DNA of 15,933 nucleotides from an uncultured Cytophagaceae bacterium (GCA_938008575.1 CALLKB010000069.1:1-15933), one strand, 5' to 3'. Positions 1-8,894 are shown, counted from the first letter of the stretch. The notes: generated by a model not told the origin, from the letters alone. Translations and numbers: made by a program.

Positions 1-1171
1 ATTGTGGCCACTCCGTAACAATTAATAAGGCATCAGCCCCATCAATGGCATCATAAGGAGTTTTTGAATATTCCACTACATCACCAATTTGCTCTCGTAC
101 GTTTTTCATCGCCTCAGGGTCATACACGCGTACTTTACAACCCAGTGCTAATAATGCTTCGATGTTATACAAGGCAGGAGCCTCACGAATATCATCTGTA
201 TATGGCTTAAATGCCAATCCCCAAATGCCGATTGTTTTTCCAGCCAAATCATTTTTAAAATGTCCTTGAATATAAGGCATCAACTTCGTCTTTTGCAATT
301 CATTCACCCGCATCACCGAATCCAAAATGTGGAATTGGTAATCGTTTTCCTCCGAAGTCTTCGCTAATGCTTGAACGTCTTTTGGAAAACATGAACCCCC
401 ATATCCGATTCCTGCAAACAAGAAACGTTTCCCGATTCGTGAGTCCGTTCCTATACCTCTGCGGATGTCGTCTACGTTGGCCCCAACTTTCTCACATAGG
501 TTTGCAATCTCATTCATGAACGTAATCTTCGTTGCCAAAAATGCATTTGCGGCATATTTGGTCATTTCAGCTGAACGCTCATCCATGAAAATGATCGGAT
601 TCCCTTGACGAACCAAAGGTGCATACAATTTGCTCATTAATTCTTTTGCACGATCTGATTGTGTTCCAATCACAACGCGATCAGGTTTCATGAAATCTTC
701 TACCGCAACCCCTTCACGTAAAAATTCAGGATTAGATACGACATCAAATGGGACTTTGGCCTCTTTCGAGATAGCTGTATGTACCAATTCTGATGTTCCT
801 ACCGGTACGGTACTCTTGTCGATGATTACGGTATAATCTTTCAATAAGGGTCCTAAATCATGAGCAACTTTTAAAATGTATTTTAAGTCGGCAGATCCAT
901 CTTCCCCTGGAGGCGTTGGCAATGCTAAAAAGATCACTTTCGCACCTTCAATACCTTCCGACAAAGAAGTTGTAAAGTTTAATCGGCCTTCATTTACATT
1001 CCGATGAAACATATCCTCCAAGCCAGGTTCATAGATAGGTACAATCCCATCCTGCATCTGCTTGATTTTTGCTTCATTAATATCAACACAGGTTACATGA
1101 TTCCCCGTTTCTGCAAAACAGGTTCCTGTTACGAGTCCTACATATCCTGTTCCAACTACCGCAATTTTCAT
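1..1171 (-). CDS. ugd: UDP-glucose 6-dehydrogenase, 3' end outside window
   Basis: This gene encodes UDP-glucose 6-dehydrogenase, which oxidises UDP-glucose to UDP-glucuronate with two NAD+ in the cytoplasm to supply precursors for surface polysaccharide. Translation from the ATG at 1169-1171 opens with the Rossmann dinucleotide-binding motif GTGYVGLVTG (residues 7-16) and an acidic residue ending strand 2 (VTCVD). Near residue 261 it has the catalytic-cysteine block GYGGSCFPKDV, and close to the left edge the family motif ADALLIVTEWP. About 390 codons are visible. Family members are usually around 430-450 aa, so only the C-terminal tail is missing. It lies 76 bp downstream of pafA on the same strand. 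I see no terminator or clear promoter in that gap. The identification is firm because all three family blocks are intact and in order. Confidence 0.95.
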   Translation of the reverse strand, partial: MKIAVVGTGYVGLVTGTCFAETGNHVTCVDINEAKIKQMQDGIVPIYEPGLEDMFHRNVNEGRLNFTTSLSEGIEGAKVIFLALPTPPGEDGSADLKYILKVAHDLGPLLKDYTVIIDKSTVPVGTSELVHTAISKEAKVPFDVVSNPEFLREGVAVEDFMKPDRVVIGTQSDRAKELMSKLYAPLVRQGNPIIFMDERSAEMTKYAANAFLATKITFMNEIANLCEKVGANVDDIRRGIGTDSRIGKRFLFAGIGYGGSCFPKDVQALAKTSEENDYQFHILDSVMRVNELQKTKLMPYIQGHFKNDLAGKTIGIWGLAFKPYTDDIREAPALYNIEALLALGCKVRVYDPEAMKNVREQIGDVVEYSKTPYDAIDGADALLIVTEWPQ

Positions 1172-1247
1172 ATAGCTATTTTCTTGATTTAGTTCAAAAA
1201 TTGACCACTAAATTAGGTATAAATCTTTAAATAATATAATTAATGGG

Positions 1248-2861
1248 CTACTTAGTTTGAATTACCCGCCCAATACTGCCTGATGGTTCCATGCAATTCA
1301 GCCAATTCGCTAGTGTCGTGGATATGTCACTGATTTCCGTTCGTGTGCTGATCTCTTGAGGCTTAACTTTCCAACCATAAAACAATAATGGCACATGGGT
1401 ATCATACGCATATACGGTGCTATGCGAGGTTCCGGTTTTGTAACCGATCAACCATTGCGGTTTTAATAATAACATGAAATCTCCACTGCGTGCCGGGTTA
1501 TAACCGTTTTGTAAGATGTTTTTATATTGACTTATGATCGATGTTTGGCTAATCGATTGTAAATCAATCAAATCAGCAAAACCATCCTGTTTTTCCATGG
1601 ATTGACGAACAACTTGATATAAATCTGTGCGAGATATCCCCATTTTTTTAATCGTTGCCTGATTGAAATGTAGTTGGGAATTATCTTCACCTGTCAACAA
1701 TTCCACATCTCCATAGGCTGTGATAAGGGCCTTTTTCAAATCAGCGACTGCTTTTGTTCGATCAAAAATGCCTCCAGGTAATTTTTTACTTTTGATAAAT
1801 CCAGGGATTTCTGCGACCGCATGGTCTGCTGTCAAAAACACCAATACCTGATCTTTCCCATATTGTTTATCCAAAAACGTTAATAATTCCGCAATATCAC
1901 GGTCTAAACGTAAATAGGTATCTTCCAATTCAATAGATTGTGGACCAAAACTGTGACCTACATAATCAGTTGATGAAAAACTCACAGCTAGAAAGTCGGT
2001 CGTTCCATGTTTCCCTAATTGCTCCTCTTGCATCGCCTTGATAGCAAAATCCTTTGTCAAAGTATTACCATAAGGGCTTGTCCGAATGAGTTCTAACGGA
2101 TTTCCGCCTTGTAAAGTATGTGGAAATACAGGCGCTGTCTCACCCGCCATTTTACTTTCAAATTCGCCATTATCAGGTGCGCTCGCTAGGTAACTTTCGA
2201 TGGGATATAAAGTGTTCCATCCCAATTTGCTGTATTTCTGTGCTCGCTCCTCTGCATTGAATACTTGTACCCAAGTAGGTAATTCTTTCATATAAAATGA
2301 AGATGTAATCCAGCGACCTTCTTTGGAATCATACCAATAAGCCGCGTTTGCCGTATGTCCTCCCGGAAGAATAGCTCCACGGTCTTTTAAGGCAATCGCA
2401 ATTGTTTTGCTTTGGTAGTTTTGTGAAATTTTTAATTGGTCCGTAATTGTGCTGGTCCACAAATTTTTGGGAGACATAAAACCCGTTTTCCCAGTCGTTC
2501 CAACGGTCGTAACGGTAGAATCATCAGTACAATATACTTTTTTGCCTGTTGCACGATCCGTCCAATCATTCCCAACAATCCCATGAACAGCTGGCACTGA
2601 TCCCGTGTAAACGCTGGCATGTCCTGCTGCCGTTACGGTAGGAGCATAGTTATAATGATTGTCTTGGCAATTTAAGCCTTCGCGCATCATGCGTTTCAAT
2701 CCATTTTCGCCATATCGATTCGCAAAGCGGTACAAATAATCGTAACGCATTTGATCGACTACAATTCCCACGACGAGTTTTGGTCGGGTGGCTTTGTTTT
2801 GCGCGGATATAAAGTGGCTGCTTAGGACTAGCAGGCCTACGAGTAAACTAGTTATTTTCAT
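1248..2861 (-). CDS. pafA: PafA-type alkaline phosphatase, exported
   Basis: A 537-aa member of the alkaline phosphatase superfamily, closest in motif pattern to the calcium-activated phosphomonoesterase PafA of Elizabethkingia/Flavobacteria. It would release phosphate from organic phosphate monoesters in the periplasm or outside the cell. Residues 1-20 form a signal peptide (MKITSLLVGLLVLSSHFISA). The mature part has a metal-ligand Asp in GIVVDQ (D36), the nucleophile block APTVTAAGH (probable nucleophile T77), an Asn at 98, and KDRGAILPGG with K159 and R161. These correspond to PafA T79, N100, K162 and R164, and the Thr-to-Asn spacing (21) is identical. Later metal ligands are visible in SSTDYVGHSF, TADHA and TGTSHSTVYAYDTHVP. 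Its start overlaps the 3' end of the upstream HsdR_N-like gene by 14 bp, which implies co-transcription. A phosphodiesterase/NPP relative is the alternative, but the K/R pair favours a monoesterase. Confidence 0.9.
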   Translation of the reverse strand: MKITSLLVGLLVLSSHFISAQNKATRPKLVVGIVVDQMRYDYLYRFANRYGENGLKRMMREGLNCQDNHYNYAPTVTAAGHASVYTGSVPAVHGIVGNDWTDRATGKKVYCTDDSTVTTVGTTGKTGFMSPKNLWTSTITDQLKISQNYQSKTIAIALKDRGAILPGGHTANAAYWYDSKEGRWITSSFYMKELPTWVQVFNAEERAQKYSKLGWNTLYPIESYLASAPDNGEFESKMAGETAPVFPHTLQGGNPLELIRTSPYGNTLTKDFAIKAMQEEQLGKHGTTDFLAVSFSSTDYVGHSFGPQSIELEDTYLRLDRDIAELLTFLDKQYGKDQVLVFLTADHAVAEIPGFIKSKKLPGGIFDRTKAVADLKKALITAYGDVELLTGEDNSQLHFNQATIKKMGISRTDLYQVVRQSMEKQDGFADLIDLQSISQTSIISQYKNILQNGYNPARSGDFMLLLKPQWLIGYKTGTSHSTVYAYDTHVPLLFYGWKVKPQEISTRTEISDISTTLANWLNCMEPSGSIGRVIQTK

Positions 2862-3315
2862 AATATGAGGGGAATTGAGCTAATTTGATCGCTTCTTGTT
2901 TGTTGGAATCGATTTGATAAATGTGATTTTCTTGGCCATTGGTTAAGACCAAATATTTGGCTTGATTCTTTTTTTGATATTGGCTTGCTTGTTGGAAGGT
3001 AACCGTTGTAATTTCCACATGAGGCGCTTTACATTCAATCAACATAAACACCTGACCTGTAGAATCAAATACTTGTATATCTGTCCGCCGGTTCAACTGA
3101 TCAATTTTGTGGCTACGTTCGATTTGAATGTTACTTGCTGGATAACTCAGATGTTGCGTCAGGTAATTTAAACAATGTTGGCGAACCCATTCCTCTGGAG
3201 TCAGTAAGCGGTATTTTTTACCGATCCCATCAAAAATGAAAAGTTTTCCCTCCTTTTGTGTTATTTTGTAATCAAATGCAGGAAATACAGCGACTAATTC
3301 AGACGAAGCAAGCAT
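2848..3315 (-). CDS. HsdR N-terminal-like PD-(D/E)XK protein
   Basis: A 155-aa stand-alone protein resembling the N-terminal nuclease-like domain of type I restriction R subunits (HSDR_N_2-type), which is common as an orphan in Bacteroidota. An N-terminal segment with EEWVRQHCLNYL (about residues 41-52) is followed by a PD-(D/E)XK-like core: RRTDIQVFD supplies the Asp and LIECKAP the E-x-K, then a helix with QASQYQ and the strand KYLVLTNGQ. The nuclease signature therefore looks intact. There is no helicase/ATPase region and no hsdM or hsdS partner nearby, so classical restriction is unlikely and the substrate is unknown. It starts with ATG 72 bp from the divergent AMP nucleosidase start and overlaps pafA by 14 bp. 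The family call is confident and the cellular role is not. Confidence 0.8.
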   Translation of the reverse strand: MLASSELVAVFPAFDYKITQKEGKLFIFDGIGKKYRLLTPEEWVRQHCLNYLTQHLSYPASNIQIERSHKIDQLNRRTDIQVFDSTGQVFMLIECKAPHVEITTVTFQQASQYQKKNQAKYLVLTNGQENHIYQIDSNKQEAIKLAQFPSYYENN

Positions 3316-3387
3316 AAGTTGAGCTTAAAGCTAAACCCTAAATTAATCTATTTGTTGATTATTTTCATTAACAAACCTTACATATTC

Positions 3388-4161
3388 ATGAAAACAAAAG
3401 AAGAGATTGTACAAAATTGGTTACCTCGCTACACTGGAACTCCTATCGAAGCATTTGGTCAGTATATTCTTCTGACAAATTTCAAGAATTATGTAGATAT
3501 GTTTGCCGAAAAATTTCAAGTAGAAATTTTAGGCCAAGACCGCCCGATGCAAACTGCGACGGCAAACAACATTACAATCATCAATTTCGGGATGGGATCC
3601 CCGATGGCTGCAACCGTGATGGACATTCTTTCCGCAATTTCCCCTAAAGCTGTTTTGTTCTTAGGTAAATGCGGTGGTTTAAAGAAAAACTTACAATTGG
3701 GGGATTTGATTTTACCTATCGCTGCGGTGCGTGGGGAGGGGACATCCGATGAATATTTGCCTAAAGAAGTTCCGGCTTTGCCTTCCTTCCGGTTACAACG
3801 TGCCGTATCTTCCATGATCAAAAAACACGAGCTTGATTATTGGACGGGTTTGGTTTATACAACCAATCGGCGCGTTTGGGAACACGATGAGGTTTTCAAA
3901 ACCTATTTATCTGATATTCGTGCTATGGGTATCGACATGGAAACGGCGACGATATTTACGGTGGGCTTTGTCAACAAAATACCCCATGGGGCTTTGTTGC
4001 TTGTTTCTGATAATCCAATGACTCCTGATGGAGTTAAAACGGAAGCATCTGACAAAAAAGTCACTACGAATTATGTCGACTCACATCTACAAATCGGCAT
4101 CGATTCATTAATCGAATTAGCCAATTCAGGGGAATCTGTTAAACACCTACGTTTCGAGTAA
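3388..4161 (+). CDS. amn: AMP nucleosidase
   Basis: A 257-aa AMP nucleosidase of the short Bacteroidota type, hydrolysing AMP to adenine and ribose-5-phosphate. It belongs to the nucleoside phosphorylase superfamily. Visible motifs are NFGMGSPMAATVMDIL (phosphate/ribose-binding glycine loop), the core strand AVLFLGKCGGLKKNLQLGDLILP, and the purine/ribose motif MGIDMETATIF with the conserved Met-Glu, followed by LLLVSDNPM. I chose the ATG at 3388 over an upstream in-frame TTG at 3319 because homologues begin near MKTKEEIVQNW and the extra 23 residues are low-complexity hydrophobic. It is divergent from the HsdR_N-like gene. Its stop codon (4159-4161) directly abuts the stop codon of the convergent TPR gene with no spacer. 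Confidence 0.93.
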   Translation: MKTKEEIVQNWLPRYTGTPIEAFGQYILLTNFKNYVDMFAEKFQVEILGQDRPMQTATANNITIINFGMGSPMAATVMDILSAISPKAVLFLGKCGGLKKNLQLGDLILPIAAVRGEGTSDEYLPKEVPALPSFRLQRAVSSMIKKHELDYWTGLVYTTNRRVWEHDEVFKTYLSDIRAMGIDMETATIFTVGFVNKIPHGALLLVSDNPMTPDGVKTEASDKKVTTNYVDSHLQIGIDSLIELANSGESVKHLRFE

Positions 4162-5514
4162 TTAATTACAGTGATCGCGAATAACTTGGTAGGCTTGATT
4201 GTAACCAAGTTCACCTGATTTACTCAAGTCTAGGCAACCTGTTGTATCACCCAATGCCAGTTTAATAATGCCACGAACATAGTAGGCTTCGGCATATTTG
4301 GCATTTAGTTTGATGGCGTTGCTGCAATCTTGAATGGCATTGCGCTGATCTCCTAAGTTAGATTTTGCAACACCACGGAAGAAGTAAGCCTCAGCATAAA
4401 TGGGGTTTAGGGCAATCGCACGGTTGTAGTCTTCCATGGCTTGTTTGGCATCTCCCGATTTTGCTTTCGCAGATCCACGATTGAAATATACTTCTGCACG
4501 CTCTGTTGTAAACTCAGCTATCTTGACTTTGTCCTGAACGCCATTACGTAATTCATCCAAAAGCGCTTTCGTCATTTTCGCGTCATAAACAATTTTCGCA
4601 GATTCATTGTTGCCAATTTCAGCAGCTTTGGTATAATCCTCAATGGCTCCACGCGGATCTCCTAATTTTGATTTCACAAAGCCACGGCCATAATAGGCTT
4701 CTACTTTGCTAGGATCCATTTCAATTGCTTTGCTGAAATCTTCTAAAGCGCCTTTTTCGCCATTTTCTCCTCGGAAATTTTCCAATTGCGTTTTGCAAAA
4801 TCCCGCATGATACCAATCGTCAGCATTATCTGGACTCAATTTAATTGCCTCTTCAAAATCCTTCAATGCAGCTTGATACTCCGCTAATTTCATTTTCGAA
4901 AACGCCCGATTCGATAAATAACTCGAACGTTTTGGGCTAATCTCTATCGCTTTATCAAAGTCCTCAATACTGCCTTTGTAATCTGCCAAATGTGCTTTAG
5001 CCTCACCGCGTGCTGCTAGGCCAGGTGCATATTCTGCGTTTAACTCTAAGGATTTATTGTAGTCGGAAAGCGCTCCACGGTAATTGGCTAATTTCGATTT
5101 TGAAATTCCCCGACTAAAATACGCCGTTGCCTCCAAGGGATTTAAACGAATTGCCTCGTTGTAATCTTGTATCGCCACTTTGTGGTTTTCTTGTTTGCTA
5201 TAGCTTTGGCCACGCGCAATGAATGCCTCAAAGTAAGTAGGCTTTAATTCAATCGCTTTGTCAAAGTCCAAAATAGCCCCACGGAAATCCTTCAAATTGT
5301 ACTTGGCAAATCCTCGGTTGTAAAATGAAATGGGATTGGGGTTAGCGACATTCTTCTCAATTTCTAAACTGAAGTTTCGAAGCGCATCAGCATAATTTCC
5401 CGTTTTGTTTTGAGTCAAACCCAACTCAAGGTAGTTTGTGCTGTCTTGTGCAAATGTGGCTGTCGTGCTTGCGCTTAAAATACCCACAAAAAGAATTGTG
5501 TAGATATGTTTCAT
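4162..5514 (-). CDS. Exported tetratricopeptide-repeat protein
   Basis: A 450-aa protein made almost entirely of tetratricopeptide repeats behind a signal peptide (residues 1-22, ending TATFAQ). About eleven TPR units can be counted, each with the A/G-x-x-x-F/Y and A-I-x-D-F/Y-x-x-A-I-x-L-x-P pattern, for example AIQDYNEAIRLNP and AIEDFDKAIEISP-type helices. The seventh repeat carries a short insertion (GENGEKG). A non-TPR linker of about 35 residues (NNESAKIVYDA onward) divides eight N-terminal repeats from three C-terminal ones. Two cysteines close the protein (TGCLDL and RDHCN). TPR arrays mediate protein-protein contacts and no catalytic domain is present, so the partner is unknown. It is the last gene of the argS-gpx-menA-TPR run, 14 nt after menA. 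Confidence 0.88.
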   Translation of the reverse strand: MKHIYTILFVGILSASTTATFAQDSTNYLELGLTQNKTGNYADALRNFSLEIEKNVANPNPISFYNRGFAKYNLKDFRGAILDFDKAIELKPTYFEAFIARGQSYSKQENHKVAIQDYNEAIRLNPLEATAYFSRGISKSKLANYRGALSDYNKSLELNAEYAPGLAARGEAKAHLADYKGSIEDFDKAIEISPKRSSYLSNRAFSKMKLAEYQAALKDFEEAIKLSPDNADDWYHAGFCKTQLENFRGENGEKGALEDFSKAIEMDPSKVEAYYGRGFVKSKLGDPRGAIEDYTKAAEIGNNESAKIVYDAKMTKALLDELRNGVQDKVKIAEFTTERAEVYFNRGSAKAKSGDAKQAMEDYNRAIALNPIYAEAYFFRGVAKSNLGDQRNAIQDCSNAIKLNAKYAEAYYVRGIIKLALGDTTGCLDLSKSGELGYNQAYQVIRDHCN

Positions 5515-5528
5515 AGTCGTGTTCGAGG

Positions 5529-6437
5529 TTATTGGATGATTTCGCTAATTCCGAATAGCAAAATTAATAATAAAGTTCTTAATGCCGTCTTCTTTAAATA
5601 GGGATCTATTTCCGCTGGCGTCATTTTTGAGTTTAATTCCCTGATCATCAAGATGATGGGGTAAAATCCGAGTAAAACTAACAGGTTGCCAACAGTGGAT
5701 GGCCCCTTTTTGAATACGACCAAATGGTAACAGATAAAGGGTAAGACTCCTAAAATCAATAAGGCTTTTTGGTAAATGAACCCTTTTGTTTTACCAATGC
5801 GAACGGGGATCGAATTTTTACCTGATTTTTTGTCGTTTTCTAAATCACGTAGATTGTTCAGGTTTAAGACGGCTACCGACAATAAACCACATCCCGAGGC
5901 AGGGTAGACGATGTGAAATGGGATAGATTGAGTTTGAAGGAAATAGGTCCCCATGGTTCCCACTAAACCAAAAAAGATGAAGACTGACAAATCACCTAAT
6001 CCCATGTACCCATATGGTTTTTTTCCAACGGTATAGGCAATAGCGGCTAAAATACAGGCGATTCCTAATCCAATAAAATTTATCCAAATTTCCCAAGAGG
6101 CTCGTTGCAAGCTATAAGCTAGTAACCCAATACCCATTAAAAAAGAAATGCAAGCCGTTAAAATAACGACTTGCTTCATTTCTTGACGGTTTATTTTACC
6201 AGTTTGAACAGCTCGTAAAGCTACCTTACGATCCTGATTATCAATTCCATTGGCCGAATCACCGTAGTCATTGGCGAAGTTGGAAAGTACTTGTAATCCA
6301 ACAGTCGTTAAGATGGCTAATGCTGCAATTATCCAATCAAATTTACCATTTGAATAGGCTAATAAATTGCCCAACATGATACTCGCTACTGCAAGAGGTA
6401 ATGTTCTTGGCCTAGCCGCTTCAACCCATCTATTCAT
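5529..6437 (-). CDS. menA: 1,4-dihydroxy-2-naphthoate polyprenyltransferase
   Basis: MenA, an integral membrane UbiA-superfamily enzyme. It attaches the polyprenyl chain to 1,4-dihydroxy-2-naphthoate to give demethylmenaquinone, the membrane step of menaquinone synthesis. The 302-aa protein starts with the MenA-typical WVEAARPRTLPLA. The first Asp-rich motif is ANDYGDSANGID (about residues 55-66), which binds Mg-diphosphate, and a second polar segment LNNLRDLENDKKSGKNS lies around residues 192-208. Eight or nine hydrophobic segments alternate through the sequence, and the length is normal for the family. It begins 3 nt after the glutathione peroxidase stop codon, so the two are almost certainly co-transcribed. 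This gene suggests a menaquinone-based respiratory chain, as is usual in Bacteroidota. Confidence 0.95.
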   Translation of the reverse strand: MNRWVEAARPRTLPLAVASIMLGNLLAYSNGKFDWIIAALAILTTVGLQVLSNFANDYGDSANGIDNQDRKVALRAVQTGKINRQEMKQVVILTACISFLMGIGLLAYSLQRASWEIWINFIGLGIACILAAIAYTVGKKPYGYMGLGDLSVFIFFGLVGTMGTYFLQTQSIPFHIVYPASGCGLLSVAVLNLNNLRDLENDKKSGKNSIPVRIGKTKGFIYQKALLILGVLPFICYHLVVFKKGPSTVGNLLVLLGFYPIILMIRELNSKMTPAEIDPYLKKTALRTLLLILLFGISEIIQ

Positions 6438-6440
6438 GTA

Positions 6441-7064
6441 TTATTTCGCCAATGCTGCTTGAAATTCTGCACTTGTGGGCTTAATGCCTGATGCGAAGAA
6501 ATTAGTCAGTTCCCCTTTTTCATTGATGACATATTTGCAAAAATTCCAAGTGGGTTCTTTTTCGTTCCAACCGTTTTGCGATTTATCACTTAACCATTGG
6601 TATAAATCACATTTTCCAGCGCCTTTTACAACGACTTTCTCCATCATTTGGAATGATACTCCGTAGTTTTTCAAGCAAAATGAGGCGATTTCTGAATTTG
6701 TTCCAGGTTCTTGTCCTCCAAATTCATTGGCAGGAAATCCCAAGATAACGATTTCAGGATTAGCCTTGTGAAATGCTTCCCAGTCCGCATATTGTGGCGT
6801 ATATCCACATTTTGAAGCCGTATTTAATACGACGATTTTCTTGCCTTTAAATTGGCTGAAATCAATTTCTTTTCCATCTATCCCCTTCATTTTGAAAGAG
6901 AAGAAGTTCTTTTCTGCCGACTGTGTTACTTCCATAGGGCGTTCTAATGCTACTTTTTGTGTGAATGGCAAAGCCAATGCAGTTAATAGCGATCCGATTT
7001 TCATAAGGCTTACGATCATGGTGATAATGATTAAGAGGATGAGAATTTTGTATTTGTTTTTCAC
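6441..7064 (-). CDS. Glutathione peroxidase family thiol peroxidase, membrane-anchored or exported
   Basis: A thioredoxin-fold peroxidase of the glutathione peroxidase family, which in bacteria usually reduces hydroperoxides with electrons from thioredoxin. The catalytic block is VVLNTASKCGYTPQY with peroxidatic Cys, followed by FPANEFGGQEPG with the tetrad Gln and WNFCKYVI with the tetrad Trp and Asn. A second Cys in SFCLKNYGV is the likely resolving cysteine. The usual Cys before Asn in the FPxN block is Ala here, and an unusual Cys follows WNF. The hydrophobic N-terminus (KYKILILLIIIT and onward) points to an anchor or signal sequence. The start is uncertain: GTG at 7062-7064 lies 1 nt after the argS stop and gives a basic KNKYK head, while ATG codons at 7085, 7019 or 7004 are alternatives. 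menA follows 3 nt downstream. Confidence 0.87.
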   Translation of the reverse strand: MKNKYKILILLIIITMIVSLMKIGSLLTALALPFTQKVALERPMEVTQSAEKNFFSFKMKGIDGKEIDFSQFKGKKIVVLNTASKCGYTPQYADWEAFHKANPEIVILGFPANEFGGQEPGTNSEIASFCLKNYGVSFQMMEKVVVKGAGKCDLYQWLSDKSQNGWNEKEPTWNFCKYVINEKGELTNFFASGIKPTSAEFQAALAK

Positions 7065-7065
7065 G

Positions 7066-8850
7066 TTACATACGTTCTGGTGCAACTATTCCTAATAACG
7101 CAAGAGATGCTTTAATTGTTTCACCCGTTAAGGAAGCTAAATTTAACCGAATGTTTCGGCTATCTACATTTTCTTCATTTAAAATACTCAATTCATTGTA
7201 AAATTTGTTGAATTGCTTCGCTAAATCATAAGTATACTGTGCGATAACCGAAGGTGCAAACTGTGCCGCAGCCTCCTGAATTTTCGATTTGTAATTACCT
7301 AGCAAGAAGATTAACTCTTGCTCGGATTCAGCTAATTCATACGATTTACCAGCAGAAATTTTTATATTAATTCCCATACTTGCCGCCTTTCGGGTCATCG
7401 AACAAATCCTTGCATGCGTATATTGAATAAATGGACCTGTATTTCCTTGGAAATCAATAGATTCTTCCGGATTGAACAACATCCGTTTTTTCGGGTCAAC
7501 CTTCAATAAGAAATATTTCAAAGCTCCCAATCCTAATTGGTTAAATAAAGCATTGGCTTCTTCGGCTGAGAATCCTTCAATTTTCCCTAATTCCAATGTT
7601 CTCGATTGCGCCGTGTTAACCATTTCAGCCATTAAGTCATCCGCATCTACAACAGTTCCTTCGCGCGATTTCATTTTGCCACTAGGCAAATCCACCATTC
7701 CATAGGATAAGTGATAATTGCCTTCCGAGAAGGGTTTATTTAGTTTTTTGAGAATATGAAACAATACCTCAAAATGGTAATCTTGTTCATTCCCAACGAC
7801 ATAAACGGAACGTTTGGCACCAAAATCTTCATATTTCAATTGAGCCGTTCCCATATCTTGTGTGATGTAAACAGATGTCCCATCCCGACGTAAAACCAAT
7901 TTTTCATCTAAGCCTTCTTCCGTTAAATCAATCCAAACTGATCCATCGTCTTTTCTGAAAAACACACCCTGAGCTAAGCCTTCATCGACCAATTTTTTAC
8001 CCAATAAATAGGTATTTGATTCTCGATAAATTTTATCAAAGCTTACGCCCATTTGTGCATAACTCTTCGCAAATCCATCGAATACCCACGTATTCATTTG
8101 TTCCCAAAGGGCAATAACGCTTGGCTCATTTTGCTCCCAGGCTAATAACATATCCTGCGCTTTCAATAGGATAGGAGCTTGTTTTTTTGCCTCTTCCGGG
8201 TCTATTCCTTGTTGGACTAAGGTTTCAATTTCAACTTTGTATGCTTTATCAAATGCCACATAGTATTTCCCAACTAAATGATCACCTTTCAAACCACTTG
8301 ATTCAGGAGTCTCGCCATTGCCAAAAAGTTGGTAGGCCAACATCGATTTACAAATATGAATTCCGCGGTCATTCACCAAATTCGTTTTAATTACTTCATA
8401 ACCCGCTGCATCCAAGATTTGAGAAACAGAGAATCCGAGAAAGTTATTACGTAAATGGCCTAAGTGTAAAGGTTTGTTGGTATTCGGTGAGGAATATTCA
8501 ATTAGTACCTTTTCTTTTTTATCTGCCAATGTAAATGGATGTGCATCCTGATTGATTCCATTTAAAATTTCAACCCAAACCGCATCTTGTAAACTAAGAT
8601 TCAAAAAGCCTTGAACCACCTGAAATGCTTTGATTTTTGGGTTGTTGGCCAACATATATTCCCCCAAAAGCTGAGCAATTTGTGCAGGAGCTTTGGATGC
8701 TTGTTTGGTAAAAGGGAAAACAACAAAGGTGAAAGTACCTTCAAATTCCTTTTTGGTTTCTTGTAAAACGATTTCTTGCGCGTCGATTGAAAAAAGATGT
8801 TGAAGTCCTTCTTGTAAACTTTTTTGAATCGATTGTTGGATACCTAGCAT
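7066..8850 (-). CDS. argS: Arginyl-tRNA synthetase
   Basis: Class I arginyl-tRNA synthetase (594 aa from the chosen start), which charges tRNA-Arg with arginine using ATP. An N-terminal Add1-type domain is followed by the HIGH-like signature in SSPNTNKPLHLGHLRNN. The KMSKS-like loop is GKMKSREGT, and the C-terminal DALR anticodon-binding domain includes ACSMTRKA-like and DLAKQFNKFYN segments. I chose ATG 8850 over a longer reading to 8913 because MLGIQQSI matches the normal ArgS beginning and because a perfect TACCTTTG -7 element lies at 8887-8894, inside the longer version. The gene heads the argS-gpx-menA-TPR run and is divergent from the threonylcarbamoyl-AMP synthase gene. Confidence 0.96.
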   Translation of the reverse strand: MLGIQQSIQKSLQEGLQHLFSIDAQEIVLQETKKEFEGTFTFVVFPFTKQASKAPAQIAQLLGEYMLANNPKIKAFQVVQGFLNLSLQDAVWVEILNGINQDAHPFTLADKKEKVLIEYSSPNTNKPLHLGHLRNNFLGFSVSQILDAAGYEVIKTNLVNDRGIHICKSMLAYQLFGNGETPESSGLKGDHLVGKYYVAFDKAYKVEIETLVQQGIDPEEAKKQAPILLKAQDMLLAWEQNEPSVIALWEQMNTWVFDGFAKSYAQMGVSFDKIYRESNTYLLGKKLVDEGLAQGVFFRKDDGSVWIDLTEEGLDEKLVLRRDGTSVYITQDMGTAQLKYEDFGAKRSVYVVGNEQDYHFEVLFHILKKLNKPFSEGNYHLSYGMVDLPSGKMKSREGTVVDADDLMAEMVNTAQSRTLELGKIEGFSAEEANALFNQLGLGALKYFLLKVDPKKRMLFNPEESIDFQGNTGPFIQYTHARICSMTRKAASMGINIKISAGKSYELAESEQELIFLLGNYKSKIQEAAAQFAPSVIAQYTYDLAKQFNKFYNELSILNEENVDSRNIRLNLASLTGETIKASLALLGIVAPERM

Positions 8851-8886
8851 GTTGAAATCAACGGGTTTAATGAAAATTAATGGCTG

Positions 8887-8894
8887 CAAAGGTA
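8887..8894 (-). promoter_or_regulatory. -7 promoter element for argS
   Basis: Reading on the minus strand gives TACCTTTG, an exact match to the Bacteroidota -7 consensus TAnnTTTG. It lies about 37 nt upstream of the argS ATG, giving a predicted leader of roughly 30 nt. I do not see a well-spaced TTTG -33 box, so the call rests on the -7 element and its position. Confidence 0.55.

Noticed and set aside
3319..3387. N-terminal extension of AMP nucleosidase from a TTG start.
   Set aside because: The extension is hydrophobic low-complexity sequence from the divergent promoter region, and the family starts at the ATG at 3388.
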